Below, in pieces: positions 8,322 to 15,769 of a stretch of 52,604 nt of DNA (positions within the stretch are counted from its first letter, which is position 1; each line of letters opens with the position of its first letter). The position numbers were made by a program, and so were the translations under genes. The notes below the pieces were generated by a model. The model did not search any database. It was not told the origin of the DNA and saw only the letters and a list, made by a program, of their open reading frames with translations. The stretch spans positions 1 through 52,604 of the forward strand of contig JBKPDO010000076.1 of assembly GCA_046727955.1 (NCBI GenBank). Reading direction: 5' to 3'. Source of the stretch: DASVXQ01 sp046727955 (lineage in GTDB: Bacteria > Actinomycetota > CALGFH01).

Positions 8322-11300
8322 TCAGCCGGTGATCTTGATCGAGGCGGGTGCGGAGGACCCGGCTGAGGTGTTGACCGACACCGTGGCCGTGGTGCCGGGC
8401 GTCACGTGCCAGATGCCCCCGGGCCCGCTCGGTAGTGGGACCGTGAAGGTGACCTTGGTGTCGCTCCAGCTGTTGATATGAAACTCCGCGGCGTCGAATG
8501 GCGCCCCCCAGCTGGTGTCGCCGTCGACGAAGAAGAGATAGCTGGTGCCTTGCGTGTCGCCGAAGTTGCGGCCGCTGATGGTCACGAGTTGCCCTGCGCT
8601 GGCGCTGGTGGGCTCCACCGAGGTGATCACCGGCGGCAGGCTTGCCGGCGGCCCTTGGGCGACGACCACCCTGCCCGGTGAGCCGTTCGCGTCGCTGGTG
8701 TAGGTGGCGGTCGCGCGTAGCGACGCGGTTCCGCCTGCATCGGCGGGCGCGGTGACGCTCCAGCTGACCGTCTTGGAATCGCCCGTCGCGATTGTGCCCA
8801 GCGCGATCGGCGTGGTCGGCGCGATGGTCCAGTCCTCGGGTCCGCTCAGGCTCACGGAGGCGCCGGAGATCGCGCCCGGGCCCGCGTCGGTCAGGGTGGC
8901 GCTGACGGTCGTCGTTTGCCCTGCGGCAAGCGACGTCGGCGTCGGCGGGTCGAGGGTCAGTGAGACGGCGGCGGACTGCGCCCGGTCGACCGCCCGACCA
9001 CCCACCTGGGCGATCGTGACCGCGTGGCTTGTCGGCAGGCTCGCCGTGCGGACGTGGAGGGTCGCCGTCGCGGTGTCGTACGACCAGCCCGGACGGGTGT
9101 CCCCCGGGACCAGGTGCGGCAGCTGCCGGTGGTCGACCGTCACCTTGGTGGGTGCGGTGAGATCGACGAGGTCGACGTCGTAGGCCCGGCTGCGGAGCTG
9201 GCCGGAGTAGTGGCCGCGGTCGGCGCCGATCGTCAGGCGCGAGGCGCTGCCCCGCTTGATCGACTCCTTGTAGCTGATCGGCGTCTCGGCGTACTCGCCG
9301 CGCTGGTAGCCGAGACCCTCACCGGCGTCGCTGTAGAGCGTGAAGCTCCCTGTGGCGCCGGAGTAGACCTTCAGGGTCAGCGGGCTCGCCGGCTGGGCAC
9401 CGACGTGCGACATCTGAGGCTGCTCGGGGACGATGCCGCCGGCCTTGACGAAGACCGGGATCCGGTCGAGCGGTACCTTCATGGTCGCGGTCGTTGGGCC
9501 GTCGAACGTCGCGCCGGTGAAGTAGTCCACCCAGCGGCCGGGCGGGAGCCAGACGTCCTGCGTGGCGACCTGCCCCGGCGTGGTGACGGGCGCGACGAGC
9601 ACGTCAGGGCCGTAGAGGTACTCGCCCGGGTGGTCGTAGGCGGCCCCGAGACCGGGGTAGTCGAGGTACAGCGCGCGGACCACTGGGATCCCGGTCGCGA
9701 CGGACTGCCGCGCCAAGGTGTAGGTATAGGGCACGAGCGCCTCGCGTAGCCGCAGCGCCTCGGCCGCCGGAGCTTGGCCGGCGCCGTACTCCCACGGCAG
9801 CCGGTCGCCGTGGTCGGAGTGCAACCGCAGGATGGGCTGGAACGCGCCGAACTGGACCCAGCGGGCGTACAGGTCGTCGGGGAGGTGCTTGCCCTTGAAG
9901 CTGCCGGTGTCGTGGCTGACGTACGGCTGGCCGATGGCGCCTTCGGCGGCGCTCATGCTCACCTCGAATGCGAGGCTGTCCCAGGTCGGCTCGGTGTCAC
10001 CGGTGAAGTGCACGGTCGTGCGGTGCTCGCCCCACGCTCCGGACGCTGGGCTCCCCCGGTAATCCTCGAAGGAGGACCCGAGCCGGGCCAGATCGAAGCC
10101 GCGCAGCCCTTCGGCATCGATGTCCTTCCTGTAGAGCTCGTTGATCCAGCTGTCAGGGGTGAGCCCGGCCATGCCGACGAAGCTGTCGGTGCAGCACCAG
10201 TCAAGCCACCATTGGCGCACGCCCTGCTGCTCGAACGGCCGGTGCAGCGAGAACCATGCGTTCGCCTGGTCCCGGTCGCTCCAGTCGAAGCGGTAGCAGG
10301 TCGGCGAGAAGCATTGCGCTGCCCGTTGCAGCTTGCCGTTGGCGATTTCCTGAGCCTGCTGGAACTTCGGGTCGCTGGCGTCGATGCCGGCGTGCACGTT
10401 GAGCGTGACGTTGAGGCCCTGTTGCTTGGCCCAGTCGAGGAAGGCCTGCGGATCGGGGAAGAGGCTGCTGTTCCAGTTCCATCCGTCCCACTGCTGTGGC
10501 GACTTCCAGTCAGTGTCGACGACGAGCGCGTCGAGCGGGACGTCGTTGGTGCGGAAGGCCGGAATCAGCTTGCTCTCGTAGTCGTCCGTCGTGTACGGGA
10601 AGAATTCCGAGAACCAGACCCCGAAGGCCCATTCGGGCAGCATATCGGCGGGCCCGGTGATGGAGCGCAGGTCGCTGAGCGCCTGCTTGTAGTCACGGCC
10701 GTAGCCGAAGAAGTAGCCGTCCTGGTAGGCGCCCTGGCGATCGGGGCGCGACCTGGCCCAGCCGTCACCGGTGCGCAGCGCCGTATAGGTGTCATCCAGC
10801 AGCGACCAGCCCTGCCGGTTGAGGATGCCCGGGTGCAGCTCGACGTCGTTGACGTCGGCGCCGGCCTGGTTGGTGTAGGCATCGAGGCCGCGCGTCCAGC
10901 CGCCCAGTTGCCCGGGCTCGTCGGCGGGCGGCGGGTTCGTCGTGCTCCTCGTCGGATAGCCGGCGCTCGGCGTGGTGAGCGCGACGCTGTCGAGGTTGAC
11001 GTTGCAGCCGTCACCAGCGGCGCACATCGTCGAGACAGTGTTGGTGCCGGCCTTCAGGTGCACGGCGAGCGTCGTGACGCCCCACGTGTCCCAGTCGCCG
11101 GTCGGCGGCAAGCTGAGGGAGCCGGCTGCGGTGTCGCCGACCGACGCGCTCAGCGTCCTGGCCACTGTCGCGCCGTTCGCGTAGCGGACCTGCAGGGCGT
11201 AGTCGCCGTCGGCCGGGACGCCGGTTACGGTCCAGCCGTCGGAGGCGCTGACCTGCCCGTAGTCGGCGGTGAACCCTCGCCCGGTGAAGCCCGCGTGGTC

Positions 11301-11813
11301 GTAGTTGACCGACTCACCGCCGTTGATCCGGCCGTCCTCGGCTTGGCAGGCGGTGCCGAACTCGCACCGTCCCGGCGGCGCCGGCCATGAGGGGTGCGCG
11401 GTCACATGGCGGCCTGGCGCGCCCAGCGTGATCGAGGTGTTGCTGGCCGTGAAGGGCCCGGAGCCTTCGCGGTAGCGCAACGTCAACTTGTCGGTCGCGA
11501 TAACGCGGTAGCCCTGGTCCACGCTCGCGTGGAAGCGCGGCACCGGGAGGTCGCGGTCTATGACGTTGAACGTCGCGTCGTCCTCGAAGCGGCCGTCGGC
11601 GGCGTACTCGAGCCGGATCAAGGTCGGACTCAGCACCTCGAAGCGCGCTGAACCGTCGCGGACGGTATGGGACGCCGCCGGAGCGGCGGGATTGGCTGAC
11701 CCCGGGGTCGCGGCGGCGATGGCGAGCGCGGTCGCCGCCGCCAGCGCGAACCGCACCCGTTGCGGCCAACGCCGTGTACGCCCTGCCGAAAAGCCGTCCA
11801 CGCTTCGTCTCAT
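8322..11813 (-). CDS. Secreted multi-domain GH31 alpha-glycosidase with CBM35 and IPT/TIG
   Basis: The 1163-residue product has a signal peptide (about 1-41). An N-terminal GH31 beta-sandwich is interrupted by a CBM35-like module (about 155-282, CQAEDGRINGGESVNYDHAG). A GH31 barrel follows (about 390-750), then the C-terminal sandwich, a NEW3 alpha-galactosidase-associated domain (about 900-1000) and an IPT/TIG domain (about 1070-1160). The likely nucleophile is D538 in QWWLDWCC and the acid/base D606 in HFTGDTEPTWDS; SHDTG follows at 634. The family cleaves or transfers alpha-linked glucose or xylose; the insertion resembles transglycosylating members. The ATG at 11813 abuts GAAGGAG, so the GTG four codons later may be the true start. 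Transcription probably comes from the promoter near 12000. Confidence 0.9.
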   Translation of the reverse strand: MRRSVDGFSAGRTRRWPQRVRFALAAATALAIAAATPGSANPAAPAASHTVRDGSARFEVLSPTLIRLEYAADGRFEDDATFNVIDRDLPVPRFHASVDQGYRVIATDKLTLRYREGSGPFTASNTSITLGAPGRHVTAHPSWPAPPGRCEFGTACQAEDGRINGGESVNYDHAGFTGRGFTADYGQVSASDGWTVTGVPADGDYALQVRYANGATVARTLSASVGDTAAGSLSLPPTGDWDTWGVTTLAVHLKAGTNTVSTMCAAGDGCNVNLDSVALTTPSAGYPTRSTTNPPPADEPGQLGGWTRGLDAYTNQAGADVNDVELHPGILNRQGWSLLDDTYTALRTGDGWARSRPDRQGAYQDGYFFGYGRDYKQALSDLRSITGPADMLPEWAFGVWFSEFFPYTTDDYESKLIPAFRTNDVPLDALVVDTDWKSPQQWDGWNWNSSLFPDPQAFLDWAKQQGLNVTLNVHAGIDASDPKFQQAQEIANGKLQRAAQCFSPTCYRFDWSDRDQANAWFSLHRPFEQQGVRQWWLDWCCTDSFVGMAGLTPDSWINELYRKDIDAEGLRGFDLARLGSSFEDYRGSPASGAWGEHRTTVHFTGDTEPTWDSLAFEVSMSAAEGAIGQPYVSHDTGSFKGKHLPDDLYARWVQFGAFQPILRLHSDHGDRLPWEYGAGQAPAAEALRLREALVPYTYTLARQSVATGIPVVRALYLDYPGLGAAYDHPGEYLYGPDVLVAPVTTPGQVATQDVWLPPGRWVDYFTGATFDGPTTATMKVPLDRIPVFVKAGGIVPEQPQMSHVGAQPASPLTLKVYSGATGSFTLYSDAGEGLGYQRGEYAETPISYKESIKRGSASRLTIGADRGHYSGQLRSRAYDVDLVDLTAPTKVTVDHRQLPHLVPGDTRPGWSYDTATATLHVRTASLPTSHAVTIAQVGGRAVDRAQSAAVSLTLDPPTPTSLAAGQTTTVSATLTDAGPGAISGASVSLSGPEDWTIAPTTPIALGTIATGDSKTVSWSVTAPADAGGTASLRATATYTSDANGSPGRVVVAQGPPASLPPVITSVEPTSASAGQLVTISGRNFGDTQGTSYLFFVDGDTSWGAPFDAAEFHINSWSDTKVTFTVPLPSGPGGIWHVTPGTTATVSVNTSAGSSAPASIKITG

Positions 11814-11993
11814 CTCCTTCGTACCGAGATGGTCACCACGTTGTAGGACTGGCAGTCGGTGCCGTGCCGCCGCCGAGCACCGCCGCGGCGCCGCCGCCGA
11901 TCAGGACCTGCTCGCGCGTGAGGCTGCGACGCCCGCCTGAGGAGCCGCTGGATTGTCAGCGATCTTCCTCCTCGTCAGTCGTCGACTTCGCCG
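11814..11993 (-). other. Leader region of the GH31 gene
   Basis: About 175 bases between the predicted transcription start and the GH31 start codon. On the minus strand, a stretch near 11930-11840 reads RRSLTREQVLIGGGAAAVLG, which looks like the twin-arginine signal of a lost secreted protein. It has no start codon and is blocked by stops, so it is regarded as a relic. No riboswitch-like structure is recognised. Confidence 0.3.
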
Positions 11994-12031
11994 ACTATAT
12001 GCCATTAGCCGGATACGTCAATACGGCATAT
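11994..12031 (-). promoter_or_regulatory. Promoter with overlapping inverted repeat upstream of GH31
   Basis: On the minus strand, TTGACG (12021-12016) and TATAGT (11999-11994) are separated by 16 bases, a good sigma-70/SigA-type promoter pointing at the GH31 gene. A perfect 7-bp inverted repeat, ATATGCC (11997-12003) and GGCATAT (12025-12031), covers the -10 and brackets the -35. A repressor could bind there, which would fit sugar-controlled expression. The regulator is not in the window. Confidence 0.6.
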
Positions 12032-12164
12032 GCGCCGCTCGACTCGTTTAAAGTCAGCCCGAATGTCGGAAGAGCAGCCGCTCCTCTATCCCCTGTGGAA
12101 GTTTTGGTGGGACTGAAGAACCGGCTTCCCTAGGACTGTTCCATGTGCTGTTCTGTCAGGTGCT

Positions 12165-12425
12165 GCGGTGCTTGCGCTGCTGGCACAGAGTCCGGCAGTC
12201 AAGGACGCCGAACTGCTCATTCTGCGTCATGAGAGGTCGTGGTGCTGCGACGCCAGGTGACCCGGCTGCGGGTGGATTGGGCAGACCGAGCCGTGCTTGC
12301 TGGACTCGCGCGGCCGCTGCCCCGCCCGGCTTGGCGCGGGCTGTTCGTCCAGCCCGCAACGCTGCGGCGCTGGTACCGAGACCTGATCCGACGCCGCCGG
12401 ACCTATCCGTACCGGCGTGGTGTGG
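12165..12425 (+). pseudogene. Integrase-core (IS3/IS481-like) transposase, N-terminal fragment
   Basis: The frame reads ALLAQSPAVKDAELLILRHE. After one frame change near 12235 it continues VVLRRQVTRLRVDWADRAVL, then WYRDLIRRRRTYPYRRG. This is the conserved N-terminus of actinobacterial integrase-core transposases (KDAELLVLRHE-AVLRRQ-WADRAVLAAL...WHRRLVRRRWTYP). The catalytic DDE part is missing. One frameshift and truncation make it a pseudogene. Confidence 0.7.
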
Positions 12426-12461
12426 GGCGATCACAGAAAGCCGCAGCTTGAGGGCCTCGGC

Positions 12462-12580
12462 GATCAGCCAATGCCTGGTCGCTGCGCCGCTGGCGCGGCC
12501 GGCTGTTCCGGGTCCGTGACGTCTACGGGGCCGCCGCGCGCAGCAGGCTCGGCCGGTGGCTCCACCTGCCCCCCACCTCA
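12462..12580 (+). pseudogene. DDE transposase C-terminal fragment (IS5-like), copy 1
   Basis: The frame reads WSLRRWRGRLFRVRDVYGAA then RSRLGRWLHLPP. The stretch W-SLR-WRG and its DNA are shared with an oppositely oriented fragment at 13480-13620, showing that both come from the same kind of transposase. The pattern (LV.QAI.HL..W.LRRWRG) resembles the end of DDE_Tnp_4/IS5-type enzymes. No start or catalytic core is present. Confidence 0.42.
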
Positions 12581-12770
12581 ACAACCATCACGGACACCTT
12601 CAGCCTGATGGCGCTGCTGCTCCTGGACCAGCGCGGGAAGCGCTGCTGTGTTCTCCGCCTGCTGGTGGACATGACTTCGGTGTGGGTGGCGCAGCGACGT
12701 CAAAGGTGTGGAACGTCCCGCGACCGGACGCGACTGGGCCGTGACGCTGCGGCTACCTATGCGTGACGGA
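12581..12770. other. No recognisable gene
   Basis: Between the transposase fragment and the DHFR-like promoter there is roughly 190 bases with an open reading stretch (MALLLLDQRGKRCCVLRLLV) that matches nothing I recognise and has no clear ribosome binding site. It is probably more mobile-element debris. Confidence 0.3.
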
Positions 12771-12799
12771 TTCCACCCGCCCCGGCTGCCAGGTAGGGT
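12771..12799 (+). promoter_or_regulatory. Candidate promoter of the DHFR-like gene
   Basis: TTCCAC (12771-12776) and TAGGGT (12794-12799) are separated by 17 bases, a common actinobacterial promoter layout, about 70 bases before the start codon. Assignment is by pattern only. Confidence 0.4.
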
Positions 12800-12866
12800 C
12801 GTGAACCGCCTGGGTAGTGTCGGCCAGCATCCATGGATCAGCCCACGTGGACCCCTTGGAGATGTC

Positions 12867-13497
12867 ATGGGAAACGTGATTGCCGATATGTCCATGTCGC
12901 TGGACGGATTTTCCACCGGGCCCAACGATGGTCCCCAGAGTCCCATGGGCGAGGGGGTGATCGGCTCCACGAGTGGATGGCCGGTCTGGGGGACTGGGGT
13001 GAGCGCCGCGACCTCACCGGCCCCCACGCCGAGGTCTTTCGCGCATCCCGCGGGCACGTCGGCGCCGCGGTGATGGGCAGACGCGTGTTCGACAACGGGG
13101 TGGAGCCATGGGGGGAGAACCCGCCCTTCCACGTGCCGGTCTTCGTCGTCACCCACCGGGCGCGCGAGCCCCTGGTCAGGCTGGGAGGAACCACCTACAC
13201 CTTCGTCACCGATGGGATCGCGAGCGCCCTCGCCCAGGCGCAGGCAGCCGCGGATGACAGGGATGTGCTGCTGGGGGCGGCGCGGATATCGTGCGCCAGT
13301 TCATCAAGGCGGGACTGCTTGACGAGCTGCAGCTTCACCTGGTGCCCGTGCTGCTCGGCGGCGGCGTCCGATTGTTCGACCGGATGGGTCCCGAGCACAT
13401 CGAGCTGGACTGCGTGCGGGTGATCGGCGCCCCTGGTGTCACCCATCTCAGCTTCCGCGTCATGCCCAGTCCAGCAGCCCCGCCAGCAGCGCAATGA
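12867..13497 (+). pseudogene. Dihydrofolate reductase-like (RibD C-terminal domain) protein, two frameshifts
   Basis: The ATG at 12867 follows GGAGATGTC. The three frames read in order MGNVIADMSMSLDGFSTGPN; GDRLHEWMAGLGDW, GAAVMGRRVFDNG and VPVFVVTHRARE; then VRQFIKAGLLDELQLHLVPV and LLGGGVRLFD. This is a full RibD_C/DHFR-like reductase, a family of soluble NADPH-dependent reductases of mostly unknown substrate. Each frame change equals loss of one base and each falls in a run of five G (12953-12957 and 13273-13277). The last residues (PSPAAPPAAQ) are read from a flanking transposase fragment, so the native C-terminus was replaced. It is probably a recent pseudogene, or two homopolymer errors. 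Confidence 0.75.
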
Positions 13498-13620
13498 CCA
13501 GACGCCGGTAAGGTGGTCGATCGCTTGCTCCACCAGCGCGTGCCGCCCTGCCTGGCAGCGGTTGTCGGCCCGCTGGGCGTCGCTGAGCCGATCCCTGTCC
13601 CGCGGTCCCCGACCGGCGTA
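13480..13620 (-). pseudogene. DDE transposase fragment (IS5-like), copy 2
   Basis: Reading leftward, the frame gives RDRDRLSDAQRADNRCQAGR then HALVEQAIDHLTGVWSLRCW. This is the segment around the last catalytic Glu (VEQAI) of a DDE_Tnp_4-like transposase. Its end overlaps in sequence with the fragment at 12462-12580 on the other strand. The DHFR-like gene lies between the two pieces and reads its last codons from this one. The rest of the interval up to 13745 shows no further recognisable coding sequence. Confidence 0.45.
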
Positions 13621-13745
13621 TGCCACCGGCCGGCTAGGCCAGCACCTCGACGGGCAACCAGCGGGCAGGACGACACGGGGAGCAGACGGGCGCTGTTGCG
13701 TTGAGCCGACCCAGAGCATGTTGAAGCCACGATCCCCGCCGCAGA

Positions 13746-14006
13746 TCAGACCGCCAAGGCCAGGTCGTCGAACGCCACCGCCAGCCGCCGGGCCACCGGC
13801 TCCTCGACGGCCAACTCGTAGTGTCCACGCCGAACGTTCTGGACGAGGGCGTGCCCCATGATGATCACGCTGGCGCTGCGGTCCTGCTTGAACCCGCGCA
13901 TCGGTCGCAGCCGCGCCTTCAGCCTGCCGTGGTCGCACTCGACGCGGTTGTTGCCGTACCGGTCGGTGCGGTGGCGTACCGCCGGCCGGTGCGCCCCGTT
14001 TTGCCT
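13746..14006 (-). pseudogene. IS6-family transposase, C-terminal fragment
   Basis: The frame reads VRHRTDRYGNNRVECDHGRL then KARLRPMRGFKQDRSA, with the catalytic Glu and following Lys/Arg of the IS6 DDE domain, and ends LAVAFDDLALAV before a stop at 13746. The N-terminal two thirds are absent. The open frame upstream is only read-through of the tRNA gene. The fragment begins within a few bases of the 3' end of tRNA-Ser, where integrating elements often sit. Confidence 0.75.
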
Positions 14007-14012
14007 GGTCAG

Positions 14013-14102
14013 TGGCGGCAAGGATGGGATTCGAACCCATGGACGCCTTGCGACGTCAACGGTTTTCGAGACCGCCCCATTCGTCCACTCTGGCACCTTG
14101 CC
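14013..14102 (-). tRNA. tRNA-Ser(CGA)
   Basis: The minus strand starts GGCAAGG at 14102 and ends CCTTGCC-G-CCA at 14013. The 7-bp acceptor stem pairs perfectly and CCA is encoded. The anticodon loop is CTCGAAA, giving anticodon CGA for the serine codon UCG. A long variable arm (GTTGACGTCGCAAGGCGTC region) confirms a class II tRNA, and the T arm contains GGGTTCGAATCCC. Total length is 90 nt. Confidence 0.95.
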
Positions 14103-14108
14103 GTAGGG

Positions 14109-14114
14109 AGTATA
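14109..14114 (-). promoter_or_regulatory. -10 box of the tRNA-Ser gene
   Basis: TATACT on the minus strand lies 7 bases before the mature tRNA 5' end. A clear -35 is not seen. A small GATCAC/GTGATC hairpin at 14131-14147 upstream may end tadA transcription. Confidence 0.45.
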
Positions 14115-14239
14115 GCGAAGGCGGGCTGGTGATCACGCGGTGTGATCCCGGGTGCCATGCGGGCGGCCGCGCGGTCGGGTCGAATCCGACCATGCGGGCG
14201 GGCGCGCGGGGCCACGAGGCACGAGGCACGAGGGCGGGG

Positions 14240-14713
14240 TCAGCGGCGGACGCGGAAGAAGGCGCGGAGGACCTCGGCGCATTTGTCGGCGAGCACGCCT
14301 TGGCTGACCTCGACGCGGTGGGGCAGGCGGGGGTCGCGGACCAGGTCCCATAGCGAGGTGACGGCGCCGGCCTTTGGGTCGTCGGCGCCGAACACCAGCC
14401 GGGCCAGCCGCGCCTGGGCGACCGCGCCTGCGCACATTGCGCACGGCTCGAGGGTGACCACCAGCGTGCAGCCGTCTAGCCGCCACCTCCCGAGCTTTTT
14501 CGCCGCCGCGCGCATGGCCTCGAGCTCTGCGTGGGCGGTCGGGTCGCGCGACTCCTCCCGGCGGTTGCGGCCGCGCCCCAGCTCGGCTCCGTCAGGGCCG
14601 ATCACCACCGCGCCGACCGGCACGTCGTCGTGGCCCGGCGCGGCACGGGCCTCGTCCAGCGCCGCGCGCATCCAGGCTTCGTCGGCGGCGGTCACGATCG
14701 GGCTGGTTCCCAT
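14240..14713 (-). CDS. tadA: tRNA-specific adenosine deaminase
   Basis: The enzyme deaminates A34 to inosine in tRNA-Arg(ACG), allowing one tRNA to read CGN codons. The 157-residue protein has the full zinc-dependent deaminase signature: HAE (TAHAELEAM, with the catalytic Glu) and PCAMCAGA (two zinc Cys), plus VPVGAVVIGPDG at the N-terminus and a WDLVRDPRLPHRVEV tail typical of TadA. Length is normal. The ATG at 14713 has a GAGGA about five bases upstream. It is transcribed toward the tRNA-Ser gene and divergent from the next gene. Confidence 0.96.
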   Translation of the reverse strand: MGTSPIVTAADEAWMRAALDEARAAPGHDDVPVGAVVIGPDGAELGRGRNRREESRDPTAHAELEAMRAAAKKLGRWRLDGCTLVVTLEPCAMCAGAVAQARLARLVFGADDPKAGAVTSLWDLVRDPRLPHRVEVSQGVLADKCAEVLRAFFRVRR

Positions 14714-14878
14714 CGACGTCCTCGAGTCGCAGTGCGTGGAGGCTCTGGCCGGCCCTGCCCGCAGGGGATCAGGCCGACGGACGAGAGGGTACCCCTAGCT
14801 TGCCGCCAGCGAGCCCGAGCGCCGAGCAACCCAGCCGCCGTACATTGCTCTTTTGGGCATGCAACGGAGGCGCTATCG

Positions 14879-15409
14879 ATGAGGCTGTCGACGACGGTTG
14901 TCGCGCTCGTCGGCGAGCGCGCCCCGGAGTGCCTCGAGGCACTCCGGCAGGCGGCGAACGTCCGCGTGGTCCGGCCGGACCCGCGGGAGGCGCCGCTGGA
15001 GCGGGCCGCGGCCGCGTACCGGACGGCCGCTGGCACGCACGTGCCCTACCTGGCCAACGACGCCGACCCGCTCGAACCGGTGGCCGACGCCTGGATCAGG
15101 TGGTTCGACCAGCGGGGCCCCACCGGTGAGCTGGAGGTCGCGGTGAGTGAGACGCTCCAGCGCTGGCGGGCGGACACGATCCAGCTTCCCGACTACTACC
15201 TGGTGCTCGACGCGGATGCATGGGAGGAGACCAAACGGCACTGGTACCTCGGGTTCCTGCACCGCGCGGCGCCGAGCCGGGTGCTGCCGGCGACCGGAAC
15301 CCCCGCTGCCGTGACGGCCCAGCTCTCGCAGCTTGCCAGCGGGCGCTGGTGGCCCGACCTGGACCGGCTGCTCGCCGGCGTCGACCGGATCGTCCCCGAC
15401 CGGGTCTGA
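14879..15409 (+). CDS. Hypothetical protein
   Basis: A 176-residue protein starting at an ATG with ACGGAGGC eight bases upstream. Longer in-frame starts would overlap tadA. It is soluble, without signal peptide or membrane segments. Notable stretches are VVALVGERAPECLEALRQAA at the N-terminus, LPDYYLVLDADAWEETKRHW in the middle and WYLGFLHRAAPSRVLPA, after which it ends with a Trp-rich amphipathic region (SGRWWPDLDRLLAGVDRIV). I do not recognise the family. It is divergent from tadA and followed by repeats and miniature elements. Confidence 0.7.
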   Translation: MRLSTTVVALVGERAPECLEALRQAANVRVVRPDPREAPLERAAAAYRTAAGTHVPYLANDADPLEPVADAWIRWFDQRGPTGELEVAVSETLQRWRADTIQLPDYYLVLDADAWEETKRHWYLGFLHRAAPSRVLPATGTPAAVTAQLSQLASGRWWPDLDRLLAGVDRIVPDRV

Positions 15410-15420
15410 CCCGGGTCCCA

Positions 15421-15462
15421 CCCCAGGTCCGACCCCGGCTCCCCCAGGTCCGACCCCGGCTC
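15421..15462. repeat. 21-bp tandem repeat, two copies
   Basis: Two perfect copies of a 21-bp unit beginning CCCCAGGTCCGACCCC lie directly after the stop codon of the preceding gene. A degenerate third copy (GACCCGGGTCCCAC) precedes them. They sit immediately left of the miniature elements. Confidence 0.8.
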
Positions 15463-15467
15463 TGACC

Positions 15468-15631
15468 CTAGCAGTACTCCGTCAGGTTAGCCTCTACCTG
15501 GGCTTCTCCTTCTCAAAGCCTCGCCGTGGTCGAAGTGCTGACCTGCACGAATAGGAATGGCTCGTCAGGAGAGGCGGTTGGGTTGGCATCCTGTTTCCGC
15601 AGGTCAGGACGATATAACGGAGTACTGCTAG
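15468..15631. mobile_element. Miniature inverted-repeat element 1 (CTAG-flanked)
   Basis: CTAGCAGTACTCCGT (15468-15482) is perfectly inverted as ACGGAGTACTGCTAG (15617-15631). If CTAG is a 4-bp target duplication, the element is 156 bp with 11-bp terminal repeats CAGTACTCCGT. An internal 9-bp inverted repeat CTGACCTGC/GCAGGTCAG (15538-15546, 15599-15607) adds a second stem. No transposase is encoded. The next element shares its right CTAG. Confidence 0.65.
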
Positions 15632-15751
15632 AGCCGGACGGGTATCAGATCGATCTGATTGCGCCGTTGCTGCATGCGGAACAAAGTAGGTCATGAGCCG
15701 GTCTGACCACTCGCAAATCGGACAATCGCCGATACCCGTCCGGCTCTCTAG
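15628..15751. mobile_element. Miniature inverted-repeat element 2 (CTAG-flanked)
   Basis: AGAGCCGGACGGGTATC (15630-15646) is perfectly inverted at 15731-15747 (GATACCCGTCCGGCTCT). CTAG occurs on both sides (15628-15631 and 15748-15751). The element is about 116-120 bp and has no coding capacity. It abuts element 1 with a shared CTAG, so one probably inserted at the edge of the other. Confidence 0.62.
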
Positions 15752-15769
15752 GTCCGAGGCCCCCACCGC

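Noticed and set aside
9774..11390. 538-codon + strand frame within the GH31 gene
   Set aside because: Antisense shadow of the GH31 coding frame, composition typical of the complement of GC-rich codons, no domain.
15494..15766. 90-codon minus-strand frame across the two miniature elements
   Set aside because: It spans both inverted-repeat elements and their junction, has no ribosome binding site and no recognised domain.
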